From WQUF01 sp031549525 (GTDB taxonomy: Bacteria > Bacillota > Clostridia > Clostridiales > Clostridiaceae): DNA of 45,604 nucleotides. Below, piece by piece: positions 8,117-17,295 of this stretch. A program made the translations under genes and the position numbers. The first letter of the stretch is position 1. Each line of letters starts with the position of its first letter. The stretch spans positions 1 to 45,604 of the forward strand of contig JAVBPQ010000058.1 in assembly GCA_031549525.1 (NCBI GenBank), written 5' to 3'. The notes beneath the pieces were generated by a model. That model saw nothing but the letters and a program-made list of their open reading frames with translations, was not told where the DNA came from and ran no database searches.

Positions 8117-9320
8117 ACTTGAAAAAGCAATAGAACTTATATTATATAATATATCATTTTGTTTAAAAACAGAAAAACTTCCTATACATAAATGCAATGG
8201 AAGAATCCTTGCAGAAGATATCATTTCAACTATAGACGTCCCTCCATTTAACCGCTCTCCACTTGACGGATATGCACTTATATCTCATGATACTCTAGGA
8301 GCTTCTAAGAATACACCTGTTAAGCTTAAGGTAGTTGATGAAATTTTTGCAGGATCTTACTCTACCCATAAATTAAAGCAAGGTGAAGCAATCCGCATAA
8401 TGACAGGTGCTCCTATGCCAGAGGGAAGCGATTGTGTAATCCGTCAAGAGGATACAGATTTTGGGGAAGACTTTGTTCAAATTTATAGAAAGATGAGTCC
8501 TAACGAAAACTATAGCTTCTCTGGAGAGGATATAAAAAAAGATTCACTAGTAGTAAAAAATGGAGAGCATATAAGATATACTCATCAAGCTGTTATAGCA
8601 ACCATTGGAAAAGATTCCGTCTATGTAAGGTCAAAGCCTAAAATTGCTGTAATTGTTACAGGAGACGAATTATGTGAAATTGGAAAACCCTTAACCTATG
8701 GGAAGATATATGACAGCAACCTATATTTAATCTCCTCCCGCCTTTTAGAATTTGGAATAGAGCCAGCTTTTTCAACCTATGTACCTGATGATGCAAACAT
8801 CATAACTGATATTATATCAAAGATCATAGATGATGTAGATATGATAATAACATCAGGAGGAGTATCCGTTGGGAAAAAAGATATCATCCATGAAGTTATA
8901 CCTATGTTAGGAGCTAAGAGGATATTTTGGAAATTAAACTTAAAGCCTGGTTCCCCTGCTATTTTCTCAATTTATAATGAAAAACCAATATTGAGCCTCT
9001 CAGGTAATCCTTTTGCAGCTATAACTACTTTTGAATTATTGGCTCGCCCAATTTTAGCTAAATTATGTCATGATCCATCCTTATTGCCAGAAACTACAGT
9101 AGGAGTTATGGAAAGCGATTTTAATAAAAAAAGCAATAAAAGGCGTTTTATTCGAGCTATATATAAAAATGGCAAAGTCACTATTCCAAGTTCTGAAAAA
9201 CTATATTTAAACTCCTCTGGCTTAATAAGCTCCATGATGGATTGTAATTGTTTAGTAGATATAAAGCCAGGGAATATGGGACTTTCAATTGGTGATACCG
9301 TTGATGTTATAATAATATAA
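8103..9320 (+). CDS. moeA: MoeA, molybdopterin molybdenumtransferase
   Basis: A 405-residue MoeA that inserts molybdate into adenylated molybdopterin. Family signatures are in order: PPFNRSPLDGYAL (about 45-57), IRIMTGAPMPEGSDCVIRQE (about 97-116), the MoeA/MogA signature VDMIITSGGVSVGKKDI (about 246-262), and LSLSGNPFAAITTFELLARP (about 300-320). The length is normal. GGAGAT before ATG 8103 gives a good ribosome site inside the end of mobA. The GH2 gene follows 46 bases later with its own ribosome site and no terminator between, so all three may share a transcript. Confidence 0.94.
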   Translation: MIGIELEKAIELILYNISFCLKTEKLPIHKCNGRILAEDIISTIDVPPFNRSPLDGYALISHDTLGASKNTPVKLKVVDEIFAGSYSTHKLKQGEAIRIMTGAPMPEGSDCVIRQEDTDFGEDFVQIYRKMSPNENYSFSGEDIKKDSLVVKNGEHIRYTHQAVIATIGKDSVYVRSKPKIAVIVTGDELCEIGKPLTYGKIYDSNLYLISSRLLEFGIEPAFSTYVPDDANIITDIISKIIDDVDMIITSGGVSVGKKDIIHEVIPMLGAKRIFWKLNLKPGSPAIFSIYNEKPILSLSGNPFAAITTFELLARPILAKLCHDPSLLPETTVGVMESDFNKKSNKRRFIRAIYKNGKVTIPSSEKLYLNSSGLISSMMDCNCLVDIKPGNMGLSIGDTVDVIII

Positions 9321-9366
9321 AAATCATTAAACCTTTTAACAATACCAAATTAAAGGAGAATCGATT

Positions 9367-11805
9367 TTGAAAAAAATAGATTTAAATGGAATGTGGACCT
9401 TAGATTGTAAAGACTACGGAAAAATACCAGCTAAAGTTCCAGGATCAATCTACCACGATTTATTAACAAATAAAAAAATGGATGATCCTTTTTGGCGTGA
9501 AAATGAAATAAATGCTTTAAAAATCATGGACAATGATTTTATTTATTCTAAGGTCTTTGATTTAGATAAAGAATTTTTAAATTTAAAGGAAATTAAACTA
9601 ATCTGCAATGGAATAGATACTATAGGACAAATTGAGATAAATGGTACTTTAATAGGTAAATGCAACAACATGCATATATATTGGGATTTTTATATAGATG
9701 AGGGTATATTAAAAACAGGAAAAAATGAAATTAAAATTACTCTATTTTCTCCAACAAATTATATAAAAAAGAAAGATAAAGAAAAGCATGTTGGCGGTGG
9801 CAGCGATGCCATGAGAGGATTTCCGCAAATAAGAAAAGCTCACTGCATGTTCGGCTGGGACTGGGGGCCAAGGCTCCCTGATGCAGGAATATGGAGAGAT
9901 ATTTATCTACAAGGAACATCTACTGGATATATGGATAATTGTTCGATCCTGCAGCATTTTTCAGATGATGAATGTACCATAGAGGTTAACCCTAAAGCTC
10001 ACATAGTCTGCCCTTTTGATTACAAATATAAAATCACATTAACTGATCCTCATGGAAAAGAATTAGAATACCCATTAGGAAAGTATTCATTAAATATTAA
10101 AGATCCAATGTTATGGTGGCCAAATGGACTTGGGGAGCAAAATCTATATAAGATTAAAGTAGAGATGATTTATGAAGATTCTCTAATGGATATATGGGAA
10201 AAGAAAATTGGTCTTAGGACATTGACAGTTTCAAGAGAGAAAGATGAATATGGAGAGGATTTTGCAATGTGTGTAAATGGTGTAAAGTTTTTCTCTATGG
10301 GTGCAAATTTAATCACTATTGATAATATATTTCCAAGAATAACCAAAGAGAGAACAAAGGAACTGCTGGATAACTGTATTTTAGCTAATTTTAACTGCAT
10401 TAGAGTGTGGGGCGGTGGGTATTATTTAGATGATTATTTTTATGATTTCTGCGATGAATTAGGATTAGTTGTATGGCAAGATTTTATGTTTGCTTGTGCT
10501 AATTATGATTTAACTTCAGATTTTGAAGAAAGCATAACAAAAGAGATCATTCAAAATATTATAAGATTAAGGCATCATCCATCAATAGGTATTTTATGTG
10601 GAAATAATGAAATGGAGATGTTTCAAGTTAATTTTGAATATGATGGAAGTTTAGCCTTAAGAGCAGATTATATAAAAATGTTTGAATATATATTTCCTAA
10701 AATAGTTAAAGAATATTGTCCACAGATTTTTTATTGGCCAGCATCTCCCTCCTCTTGCGGAAGCTTTGATGAACCTAATGACCCTAATAGAGGAGATCAG
10801 CATTATTGGGATGTATGGCATGGCAATAAGCCTTTTTCTGAGTATAGAAAGTTTTATTTTCGCTATGCTTCTGAATTTGGATTTCAATCCTTTCCCTCTT
10901 TAAAAACTGTTGAAACCTTTACCTTAGAAGAAGATAGAAACATATTTTCAAGGGTAATGGAAAGGCATCAACGAAATACTTCTGCAAATGGCAAAATAAT
11001 GAATTATTTATCTAGCGTTTATCTTTATCCGCATAGTTTTCCATTGCTATTATATGCTTCTCAGCTTCTGCAAGCTGAAGCAATAAAATATGCTGTAGAG
11101 CATCTTAGACGAAATAGAGGAAGATGCATGGGGGCTATTTATTGGCAGCTTAACGATTGCTGGCCTGTTGCTTCTTGGTCAAGTATTGATTATTTTGGAA
11201 GATGGAAAGCACTTCATTACTTTTCTAAAAGATTCTTTTCTCCTATAATGATTTCTTGTTTAGAAGAAGGAGAAATGACTAAGAGGCCTTTTATCATAGA
11301 AGAATATAAAAAAATTGAAATTTCAGCTATATTAAATGTTACCAATGAAACGATGAAAGAATTTAAAGGAATTGTAAAGTGGTATCTTATGAATGTAAAT
11401 GGAGATATCATTAAACTTAGTGAGTTTAATTGTAATGTTTCTCCTTTATCCAGTGCGTGGTTTCCTACACTAGAATTTGATGAAGATGAAATTGATATTT
11501 ACGAAAATTATTTTTCTTATGAATTATATGATTGTGGAATGAATAAAATCTCAAAAGGATCAGTTTTATTTTCTATGCCAAAGCATTTTAATTTTAAAAA
11601 TCCAAAACTAGAAGCTTTTATATTTAAAGATGAAATCACTATTAAATCCCATTCCTATGCAAAATCTGTTGAGATCTATAGTAACACAGAAGATTTTTTG
11701 CTTTCAGATAACTTTTTTGATATGAATAATGAAGAAGTTGTCGTTAAAATTTTAAGTGGAAATCCAAAAAATATAAAATTGCGCTCTGTATATGATATTA
11801 AATAA
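9367..11805 (+). CDS. Beta-mannosidase, glycoside hydrolase family 2
   Basis: An 812-residue GH2 enzyme without a signal peptide, so it acts in the cytoplasm on imported mannosides. The N-terminal jelly-roll begins MKKIDLNGMWTLDC; the middle holds FGWDWGPRLPDAGIWRDI, strongly typical of beta-mannosidases. The acid/base glutamate lies in GNNEMEMF (about residues 417-424) and the nucleophile in SEFGFQSFP (about 503-511). Length and motif spacing are normal for the family. It starts at TTG 9367, eight bases after AAAGGAG. It is transcribed toward the minus-strand cluster with LacI, GH130 and the importer, and probably cleaves mannose from the non-reducing end of what that cluster brings in. Confidence 0.9.
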   Translation: MKKIDLNGMWTLDCKDYGKIPAKVPGSIYHDLLTNKKMDDPFWRENEINALKIMDNDFIYSKVFDLDKEFLNLKEIKLICNGIDTIGQIEINGTLIGKCNNMHIYWDFYIDEGILKTGKNEIKITLFSPTNYIKKKDKEKHVGGGSDAMRGFPQIRKAHCMFGWDWGPRLPDAGIWRDIYLQGTSTGYMDNCSILQHFSDDECTIEVNPKAHIVCPFDYKYKITLTDPHGKELEYPLGKYSLNIKDPMLWWPNGLGEQNLYKIKVEMIYEDSLMDIWEKKIGLRTLTVSREKDEYGEDFAMCVNGVKFFSMGANLITIDNIFPRITKERTKELLDNCILANFNCIRVWGGGYYLDDYFYDFCDELGLVVWQDFMFACANYDLTSDFEESITKEIIQNIIRLRHHPSIGILCGNNEMEMFQVNFEYDGSLALRADYIKMFEYIFPKIVKEYCPQIFYWPASPSSCGSFDEPNDPNRGDQHYWDVWHGNKPFSEYRKFYFRYASEFGFQSFPSLKTVETFTLEEDRNIFSRVMERHQRNTSANGKIMNYLSSVYLYPHSFPLLLYASQLLQAEAIKYAVEHLRRNRGRCMGAIYWQLNDCWPVASWSSIDYFGRWKALHYFSKRFFSPIMISCLEEGEMTKRPFIIEEYKKIEISAILNVTNETMKEFKGIVKWYLMNVNGDIIKLSEFNCNVSPLSSAWFPTLEFDEDEIDIYENYFSYELYDCGMNKISKGSVLFSMPKHFNFKNPKLEAFIFKDEITIKSHSYAKSVEIYSNTEDFLLSDNFFDMNNEEVVVKILSGNPKNIKLRSVYDIK

Positions 11806-11831
11806 AAAGAGGCTAAACATTAAGCCTCTTT
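11806..11831. terminator. Bidirectional terminator between the GH2 and LacI-type genes
   Basis: The arms AAAGAGGCT (11806-11814) and AGCCTCTTT (11823-11831) form a 9-bp stem with an eight-base loop and A/T flanks on both sides. One arm is part of the 3' end of the minus-strand regulator gene. Confidence 0.78.
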
Positions 11832-12869
11832 ACTTTTTGCAACTGAATCTCTTTCAATTAACTTTACACTTAAAATTGTATTTTCTACTGGCTCTTCTTT
11901 GTTTTTCATTCTAAATATAAGCTTATCAACAGCTTTTTTCCCCATGAGTTCTTTATTTACCATTATAGTAGTTAATTTGGGAGAAATTAATGTACTTAAA
12001 ACAATATCATCAAAACCTATGATAGATATATCATTTGGTATAGAATAACCTATAGAATTAAGCGCTTTAATTAAATGCAGGGCAGCACTGTCATTTGAAC
12101 ATATAAAAGCATCAGGAATAATTTTTATTTGCTTTATAATTTCTATTATCTTATCAATATCACTATTTATTACAAAGTCTTCAGTGTCATATAAAACCGA
12201 TCTATCTGCAATAAAATTATTTAATAAATTGCTGTTTTCAAAATTCATATTATTTTTTAAAGCTTCATGAAATCCAAAAAACCTTTCATTTATGCTTAGA
12301 GAATAATTTAAGTCTCCAAAAAAACCAATGTTTAAAAACCCTTTGTGAACTAAATATTCTGTAGCTATATAAGAACCTAATTTATTATCAGACATTATAC
12401 TATCTGTTGGCACAAGTAAAGAAGAATGGTCTACTAATACTATTGGAATATTAAACTGTTTAATTTTAATTAAATACTCATCTCTTATGTTCCCTACAAT
12501 GATTATTCCTGATACCTTTCTATTCTCAATGCAATTTGGAACTGCAAAATTCCCATCTTCATAAAAATTGATAATAACATTGTAATGGTTAATTCCAGAT
12601 TCTTCCTCTATTCCTATAAGTATCTTTGAGTAAAAATAAGCATCTTTAAAATACATAGACTGAAGTATGACACAGACATTTTTATTTGCAAAGCTTGGTT
12701 TATAATAGGGAAATTTATCTAAATACCCTAATTTATCAGCTAATTTTAATATTTCCATTCGTTTTCTTTCAGATATACCTTCTTTATTATTTAGCGCTAT
12801 AGAAACAGCATTTATAGATAATCCAAGCTTATTTGCTATTAACTTCATAGTAACTTTATCTTTACTCAT
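11820..12869 (-). CDS. LacI family transcriptional regulator
   Basis: A 349-residue LacI/GalR-type regulator. The N-terminal helix-turn-helix and hinge are VTMKLIANKLGLSINAVSIALNNKEGISERKRMEIL (residues 6-41). A periplasmic-binding-protein-like effector domain follows, including DAFICSNDSAALHLIKAL and ISIIGFDDIVLSTLISPKLTTI. It is the last gene of the minus-strand beta-mannoside cluster, 23 bases after the GH130 gene, so it probably controls that cluster, with a mannoside as effector (inference). Candidate operators lie upstream of the first gene of the cluster near 18.3 kb. Confidence 0.93.
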   Translation of the reverse strand: MSKDKVTMKLIANKLGLSINAVSIALNNKEGISERKRMEILKLADKLGYLDKFPYYKPSFANKNVCVILQSMYFKDAYFYSKILIGIEEESGINHYNVIINFYEDGNFAVPNCIENRKVSGIIIVGNIRDEYLIKIKQFNIPIVLVDHSSLLVPTDSIMSDNKLGSYIATEYLVHKGFLNIGFFGDLNYSLSINERFFGFHEALKNNMNFENSNLLNNFIADRSVLYDTEDFVINSDIDKIIEIIKQIKIIPDAFICSNDSAALHLIKALNSIGYSIPNDISIIGFDDIVLSTLISPKLTTIMVNKELMGKKAVDKLIFRMKNKEEPVENTILSVKLIERDSVAKSKEA

Positions 12870-12892
12870 AATAACTTCCCCTACATTAATAT

Positions 12893-13957
12893 TTAATTCA
12901 TAGTTTTTAAAATTCTTTCTATTGAAATTTCAGTGAGGCATATTTTATCATCAGCTGCTCCATAATAAATTTTTAAAATATCATTTTCATTTATCAAACC
13001 ACAAGTGAAAACAACATTTCCAAAAAATCCATTTCTTTCATATTCCATTTCTGGTTCAAGTATTGGCATCTTACTTTTACCTATTATTTTACATGGATCA
13101 TCTAAGTCTAAAAGAAATGCCCCTAAGCAATATCTATTATTTTTATCAGCAGCATGATATATTTTAAGCCACCCTTCCTTTAACTTAATAGGAGGAGCGC
13201 CTCCCCCTATTCTACCATTATCCCATGACTTGCTATCTGAAACACCGTAAAAATGCTTTTGATTTCCCCAGTGAATTAAATCTAAGGACTCTGCAATCCA
13301 TATATCAGCGTTTCCTATAGCTCTAGGTACAGGCCTATTAAAAGCTAAATATTTTCCATTTATCTTCTCTGGAAATATTGTCACATCTTTATTTTCAGGT
13401 GCAAATATTATTCCTTTTCTTTCAAATCCTATAAAATCTTTTGTTACAATAAGGGCTGTAGCTGCTCCAAATCTTGATACTGCAGTATAATTTATATAAA
13501 AAATATCATCTATTTTAGTAATTCTAGGATCTTCCATACCCCATTCTTCATATATAGAATTAGGAAAAGCAAATGCAACTTCATCTATTTTAAAGTTCAC
13601 TCCATCTTTTGACCTTGCTAGTCTAAGATGAGATAGAGAAGTTAAGTAAACAATTTGCCTTGTACCATTTAAGTCCTCTTTCCATATGGATCTTGCATCA
13701 GAATAATTATATTCTGGATGCTCTTTCTTATTAATCGTTACAATTTCAATTTGATCTTTTCCATCTGTATTTGAAACTATGGGTATTTGTACTTCATCAT
13801 CCTTTGAATCTTTAACAGACTCAGCAACTCTGCATAGAAGTGTTATTTCATCATCATATTTTGTCGCTCCACAATTAAAAATACCATCGACTTTGAAATC
13901 CTCTCTGCTTGGTTTTACATCCTGTGGAGTTATTAGTGGATTTTTATTAAATCTCAT
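12893..13957 (-). CDS. GH130 family beta-mannoside phosphorylase
   Basis: A 354-residue five-bladed propeller enzyme of GH130. It has the catalytic motif WGMEDPRI (about residues 184-191), where the Asp acts as proton donor, the NKDVTIFPEKINGKY segment that contributes to phosphate and sugar binding in the family, and a C-terminal YYGAADDKICL typical of these phosphorylases. There is no signal peptide, so it acts in the cytoplasm, releasing mannose 1-phosphate from beta-mannosides. Adjacent transporter, LacI and DUF1861/GT108-like genes support a mannoside pathway. Whether it prefers beta-1,4 or beta-1,2 links needs subfamily placement; the GT108-like neighbour points to beta-1,2. Confidence 0.9.
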   Translation of the reverse strand: MRFNKNPLITPQDVKPSREDFKVDGIFNCGATKYDDEITLLCRVAESVKDSKDDEVQIPIVSNTDGKDQIEIVTINKKEHPEYNYSDARSIWKEDLNGTRQIVYLTSLSHLRLARSKDGVNFKIDEVAFAFPNSIYEEWGMEDPRITKIDDIFYINYTAVSRFGAATALIVTKDFIGFERKGIIFAPENKDVTIFPEKINGKYLAFNRPVPRAIGNADIWIAESLDLIHWGNQKHFYGVSDSKSWDNGRIGGGAPPIKLKEGWLKIYHAADKNNRYCLGAFLLDLDDPCKIIGKSKMPILEPEMEYERNGFFGNVVFTCGLINENDILKIYYGAADDKICLTEISIERILKTMN

Positions 13958-13979
13958 TTTGGTCCTCCTATTAGCCTTC

Positions 13980-14804
13980 TTATTTTAACATAAAGCTAAT
14001 TCCTTCTTTAAAGTATTTAGAAAAAATTAAAAATAATATGATTATTGGTAATGTCAATAGTACTGATGCTGCATATAGTGGACCGGGCAAATTTCCCATT
14101 GGTTTAAACTGAGTCGATATTATTACATTTAAAGTTTGCATTTCGATCTTTGGAGAAATTAACATATCCCACATTAGTTCAGACCATCTAGCCATAAATG
14201 TAGATAAGAGAACTATGATGGTTACAGATTTAGTAACTGGCAATGCTATTTTTGATATGATTTGTAATTCATTAGCGCCATCAATTCTAGCTGCTTCGAA
14301 GACATCATTAGGAATAGTCATAAAATAATTTATATACATGAAAATAGCCCATACAGATATAGCCATAGGTAATATCATACCAAGATAGTTATTTGCCAGT
14401 GGTTTAGCAATTAAATATCTTGGAACTAGCAAGATAATTACTGGGAAAAACATTTGAAATAATAAACTGTTGTATATAAATTTTTTACCTTTAAATTCAA
14501 GCTTTGACATTGAAAAACCAACTAAAAGCCCAACAATTACAGATATAATTGCTGTAGGTATTGATACTATTAAGGAATTTGCAAGTGCCCGAGTCCACAT
14601 ATGAGGATTTGCGCTGCCGCCGCTATTTAACAAATATTTATAGCTGTCGAGGGTTGGATTTGTTAAAAATAATATTTTATCTACTTGTTTTGAAGGTGCA
14701 AGTGATTGCACGATCATATAATAATATGGAAATAAGGAAATGCATAATAATATTAAAACAGCTATGATTATTAAAACTTTTTTTGGAGTTATTTTATAAG
14801 ACAT
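13980..14804 (-). CDS. ABC sugar transporter permease, CUT1 MalG type
   Basis: A 274-residue permease with about six membrane segments and the EAA loop FEAARIDGANELQIISKIALPVTK. I start at ATG 14804, seven bases after GGAGGTG, rather than at ATG 14819, which overlaps the stop of the upstream permease and lacks a ribosome site. It is the MalG-type half of the second importer. The partner MalF-type gene just upstream is frameshifted, so this protein may lack a functional partner in the sequenced cell. Confidence 0.9.
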   Translation of the reverse strand: MSYKITPKKVLIIIAVLILLCISLFPYYYMIVQSLAPSKQVDKILFLTNPTLDSYKYLLNSGGSANPHMWTRALANSLIVSIPTAIISVIVGLLVGFSMSKLEFKGKKFIYNSLLFQMFFPVIILLVPRYLIAKPLANNYLGMILPMAISVWAIFMYINYFMTIPNDVFEAARIDGANELQIISKIALPVTKSVTIIVLLSTFMARWSELMWDMLISPKIEMQTLNVIISTQFKPMGNLPGPLYAASVLLTLPIIILFLIFSKYFKEGISFMLK

Positions 14805-14818
14805 GAAATTCACCTCCA

Positions 14819-15768
14819 TTAGAATCCAAATTTTTTGTTTAATCTGTTCATAAAAAATGAAATTATTCTTATAGTTATGAATATTTGAACTGCATTCATA
14901 ATAGCTGTTGCTGCACCAAACCCTGATTGGAATTTTACAAATGAAATATTGTAAATTTCAAGCATCCAAGTAGTAGTGGCCAAATTTGGTCCACCTCCTG
15001 TAAGCATATATGGCTCAGTGAATATTCCAAACGCAAGACCAGATGCAAGTACTATTACAGTAGTAAGTGTTGGTGTTATCATAGGCAACACTACATTTAC
15101 TAATTTATTAAATCCTGTTGATCCATCTATTTCGCAGGCATCATTTACATCAGGTGAAATTGATTCTAAAGATGAAAGTATAAAAAGAGCATAGTAACCA
15201 GACATTTTCCAAACAACAATTACAATCATAATTGCAAAAGCCCAAAATGGATCTTGAAGCCACTTAATATTAATGGAAAAAGTATTCCTTAAAAATTCCT
15301 TAAAAATTCATTAAAAGCAGAATTATAATTTAATAAATATTTAACTACAACTGCTGTGGCAACGCCTGAGGTTAGATATGGTATGAAAAATAGTACTGCA
15401 ACGATCCCCTTAATTTTATCAGGTAAATTGTGAACTAAAAGTGCAGTTATTAGAGCACATATCAATGTTAAAATAACGATTATAATTAAGTACTTGAAAG
15501 AATTAAAAAATGCTGCTTTTAATTTATTATCTGTAAAAACCTTTGCAAAATTTTGAAACCATACAAAATTAATTTTTGGAGACATAAGATTCCAATCTGT
15601 TGTTGATAACCAGAATGCCCATATCAGAGGAATTAAAAAAAATACTAATGAATATATAAGATATGGTAAATTAAAAATCCAACCTAATATATTATTTTTA
15701 TAATTAGTTTTATATTTAGTATCATAATCAGTTTTATAGTTAGGATTATAATTAGTTTTATTTTTCAT
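14819..15768 (-). pseudogene. ABC sugar transporter permease, MalF type, frameshifted by an 11-bp duplication
   Basis: This is one permease gene in two frames. The first part (15768 to 15289) encodes 159 residues ending NSAFNEFLRNF and a premature stop. The second (to 14819) carries the rest, with the EAA loop NDACEIDGSTGFNKLVNVVL and MLTGGGPN. The break lies at a perfect tandem duplication of CTTAAAAATTC (15288-15298 and 15299-15309). Removing one copy joins the frames as NEFLRNTFSINIKWLQDPFWAFAI with no stop and gives 312 residues, a normal MalF length. It may be inactive, phase-variable by slippage, or an assembly error. Confidence 0.85.
15284..15309. repeat. 11-bp tandem duplication inside the MalF-type gene
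   Basis: Two full copies of CTTAAAAATTC lie head to tail, preceded by four matching bases (ATTC, 15284-15287). Eleven is not a multiple of three, so gain or loss of one copy shifts the frame. This accounts fully for the split of the permease. Confidence 0.93.
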
Positions 15769-15790
15769 AAATCTATCACCCCTTTTAATG

Positions 15791-15816
15791 AAAAAGAGAG
15801 TATGAACTCTCTTTTT
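15791..15816 (-). terminator. Hairpin between the binding-protein and permease genes
   Basis: The arms AAAAAGAGAG (15791-15800) and CTCTCTTTTT (15807-15816) form a 10-bp stem with a six-base loop. Read on the minus strand it follows the lipoprotein gene directly, with T-rich sequence behind, and probably acts as a partial terminator that favours the binding protein. Confidence 0.72.
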
Positions 15817-17277
15817 TTATTCTAATCCTCCTGCTTCCTTCATTGCTTTAAATGCATTGTCAACATAAGTTGCTGCATCAAGTGGAGTTAGATCATTTGT
15901 ATTCATAGCATCAGTAACATATGGAGAAAAACCACTTTCAGTAAGAGCACTTTGAATATCTTGCATTTTAGCATTAGACATAGCAGGTATAGCAAATGGT
16001 ACATATTTTGCTAAATCTTGAAGTTCTGGATATTGATCTAAGAAATTTTTAAACTCACTATTTAATGCTAAATCTCCTCTGACTGGAAGCATTGTAGTAG
16101 CTTGTAAAAAGCCTGAATCAGTTTTAGCAGAATTTTCTCCAGCATAAGCCCATTTAGCAAATTCAACTGCACCTAAATGCTCGTCCTCTGAAATGCTCTT
16201 ATTTTTATATAAAACCAATCCTTTAGCATCACCAAAACAATAAGGTTTGTCAGAAGCATTTTTAACTATAGGTTGACCATAAACATAATCACCATCTAAA
16301 CCATAGGTTTTTCCAGCTGATCTCATATCTTGAATTGCCCATGGCTCACAAGGACCAGCTAAGATTGGTACTTGTTCAGATTTCCATACATCAGTCATTT
16401 CAGCAGTCCCTAATGTATCTCCATAAAGCCCAAACAGTTCAAAAACTTCTTTTGAAATTGCAGGATTTAAAGTTAACTTATTTCCTTCAACCCATGATTT
16501 TCCACCCGAAAAAGCTTCATACTGAGTTTGAAAGTCAAACCATCTCTCCCACCATGTATCAGTTCTAAGGAATTGAGGTCTGTAGTAAGTACATAAAACT
16601 CCCATTTCATTCATCTTCGTATCTTTATTTTCCCTATAAGCTGTAATTATAGCTTTAACATCATCGATAGTTTTTGGTGGTTCATTAATTCCTAAAGCTT
16701 TTAGGCCTTTTATATTCCATTGATATACAATAGGGTTAACGTATTCAGGTAAAACATATTGATGACCATTAATCTCCCATCCAGCTATGGCATCTTCCAT
16801 CTTTCTTGCAGATACTGCTTCCTTAAACCAATCTTCATTTTCAAGTGGATAAATGGCATCTGACTCAGCAAGTGTTGCAGCAAAACCTCTATTTATATTT
16901 TCTGAAATGGCAGACACTATTACTGTTGCAATTGCATTTTGAATTCCAGCTTCAGAAGAAGGAGATTCAGGGATTTGTTGAACTTCTACACTGATTATTT
17001 TACCATTAACTTCTGTCTTTGTAGCATTAAATTCCTCTGCTTTTTTAACCCAAAAATCATATTGAACCTTTTGGGGAGCAGACCAGAAGCTGACTATTAT
17101 AGTTTCACCGCTTGCTGTTGTAGTATTTGCTGCACTTGTAGTAGTGTCAGTTGTAGTAGCATTACTTGTTGTTGTATTTGTGCCAGAAGAATTGTCACCA
17201 CTAGAACAACCCATTAAACTTGTTCCAAAAATTAAAGTAGTTGCTAAAATAGAAATTATTTTTGAAAATTTGCTCAT
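15817..17277 (-). CDS. Sugar ABC transporter substrate-binding lipoprotein
   Basis: A 486-residue family 1 solute-binding protein. The signal peptide ends in LMGC (Cys24), giving a lipid anchor, followed by a spacer of about 35 residues rich in TTT, NTT and TTD. The mature part starts at ETIIVSFWSAPQKVQYDFW and contains the usual binding-protein landmarks (YVLPEYVNPIVYQW, VEFAKWAYAGENS). AAGGAGG precedes the ATG. The gene lies 18 bases after the DUF1861/GT108-like gene and heads the second importer, whose cargo is inferred to be a mannoside because of the surrounding GH130, GH2 and GT108-like genes. Confidence 0.9.
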   Translation of the reverse strand: MSKFSKIISILATTLIFGTSLMGCSSGDNSSGTNTTTSNATTTDTTTSAANTTTASGETIIVSFWSAPQKVQYDFWVKKAEEFNATKTEVNGKIISVEVQQIPESPSSEAGIQNAIATVIVSAISENINRGFAATLAESDAIYPLENEDWFKEAVSARKMEDAIAGWEINGHQYVLPEYVNPIVYQWNIKGLKALGINEPPKTIDDVKAIITAYRENKDTKMNEMGVLCTYYRPQFLRTDTWWERWFDFQTQYEAFSGGKSWVEGNKLTLNPAISKEVFELFGLYGDTLGTAEMTDVWKSEQVPILAGPCEPWAIQDMRSAGKTYGLDGDYVYGQPIVKNASDKPYCFGDAKGLVLYKNKSISEDEHLGAVEFAKWAYAGENSAKTDSGFLQATTMLPVRGDLALNSEFKNFLDQYPELQDLAKYVPFAIPAMSNAKMQDIQSALTESGFSPYVTDAMNTNDLTPLDAATYVDNAFKAMKEAGGLE

Positions 17278-17295
17278 TTTTTTCCTCCTTATATT

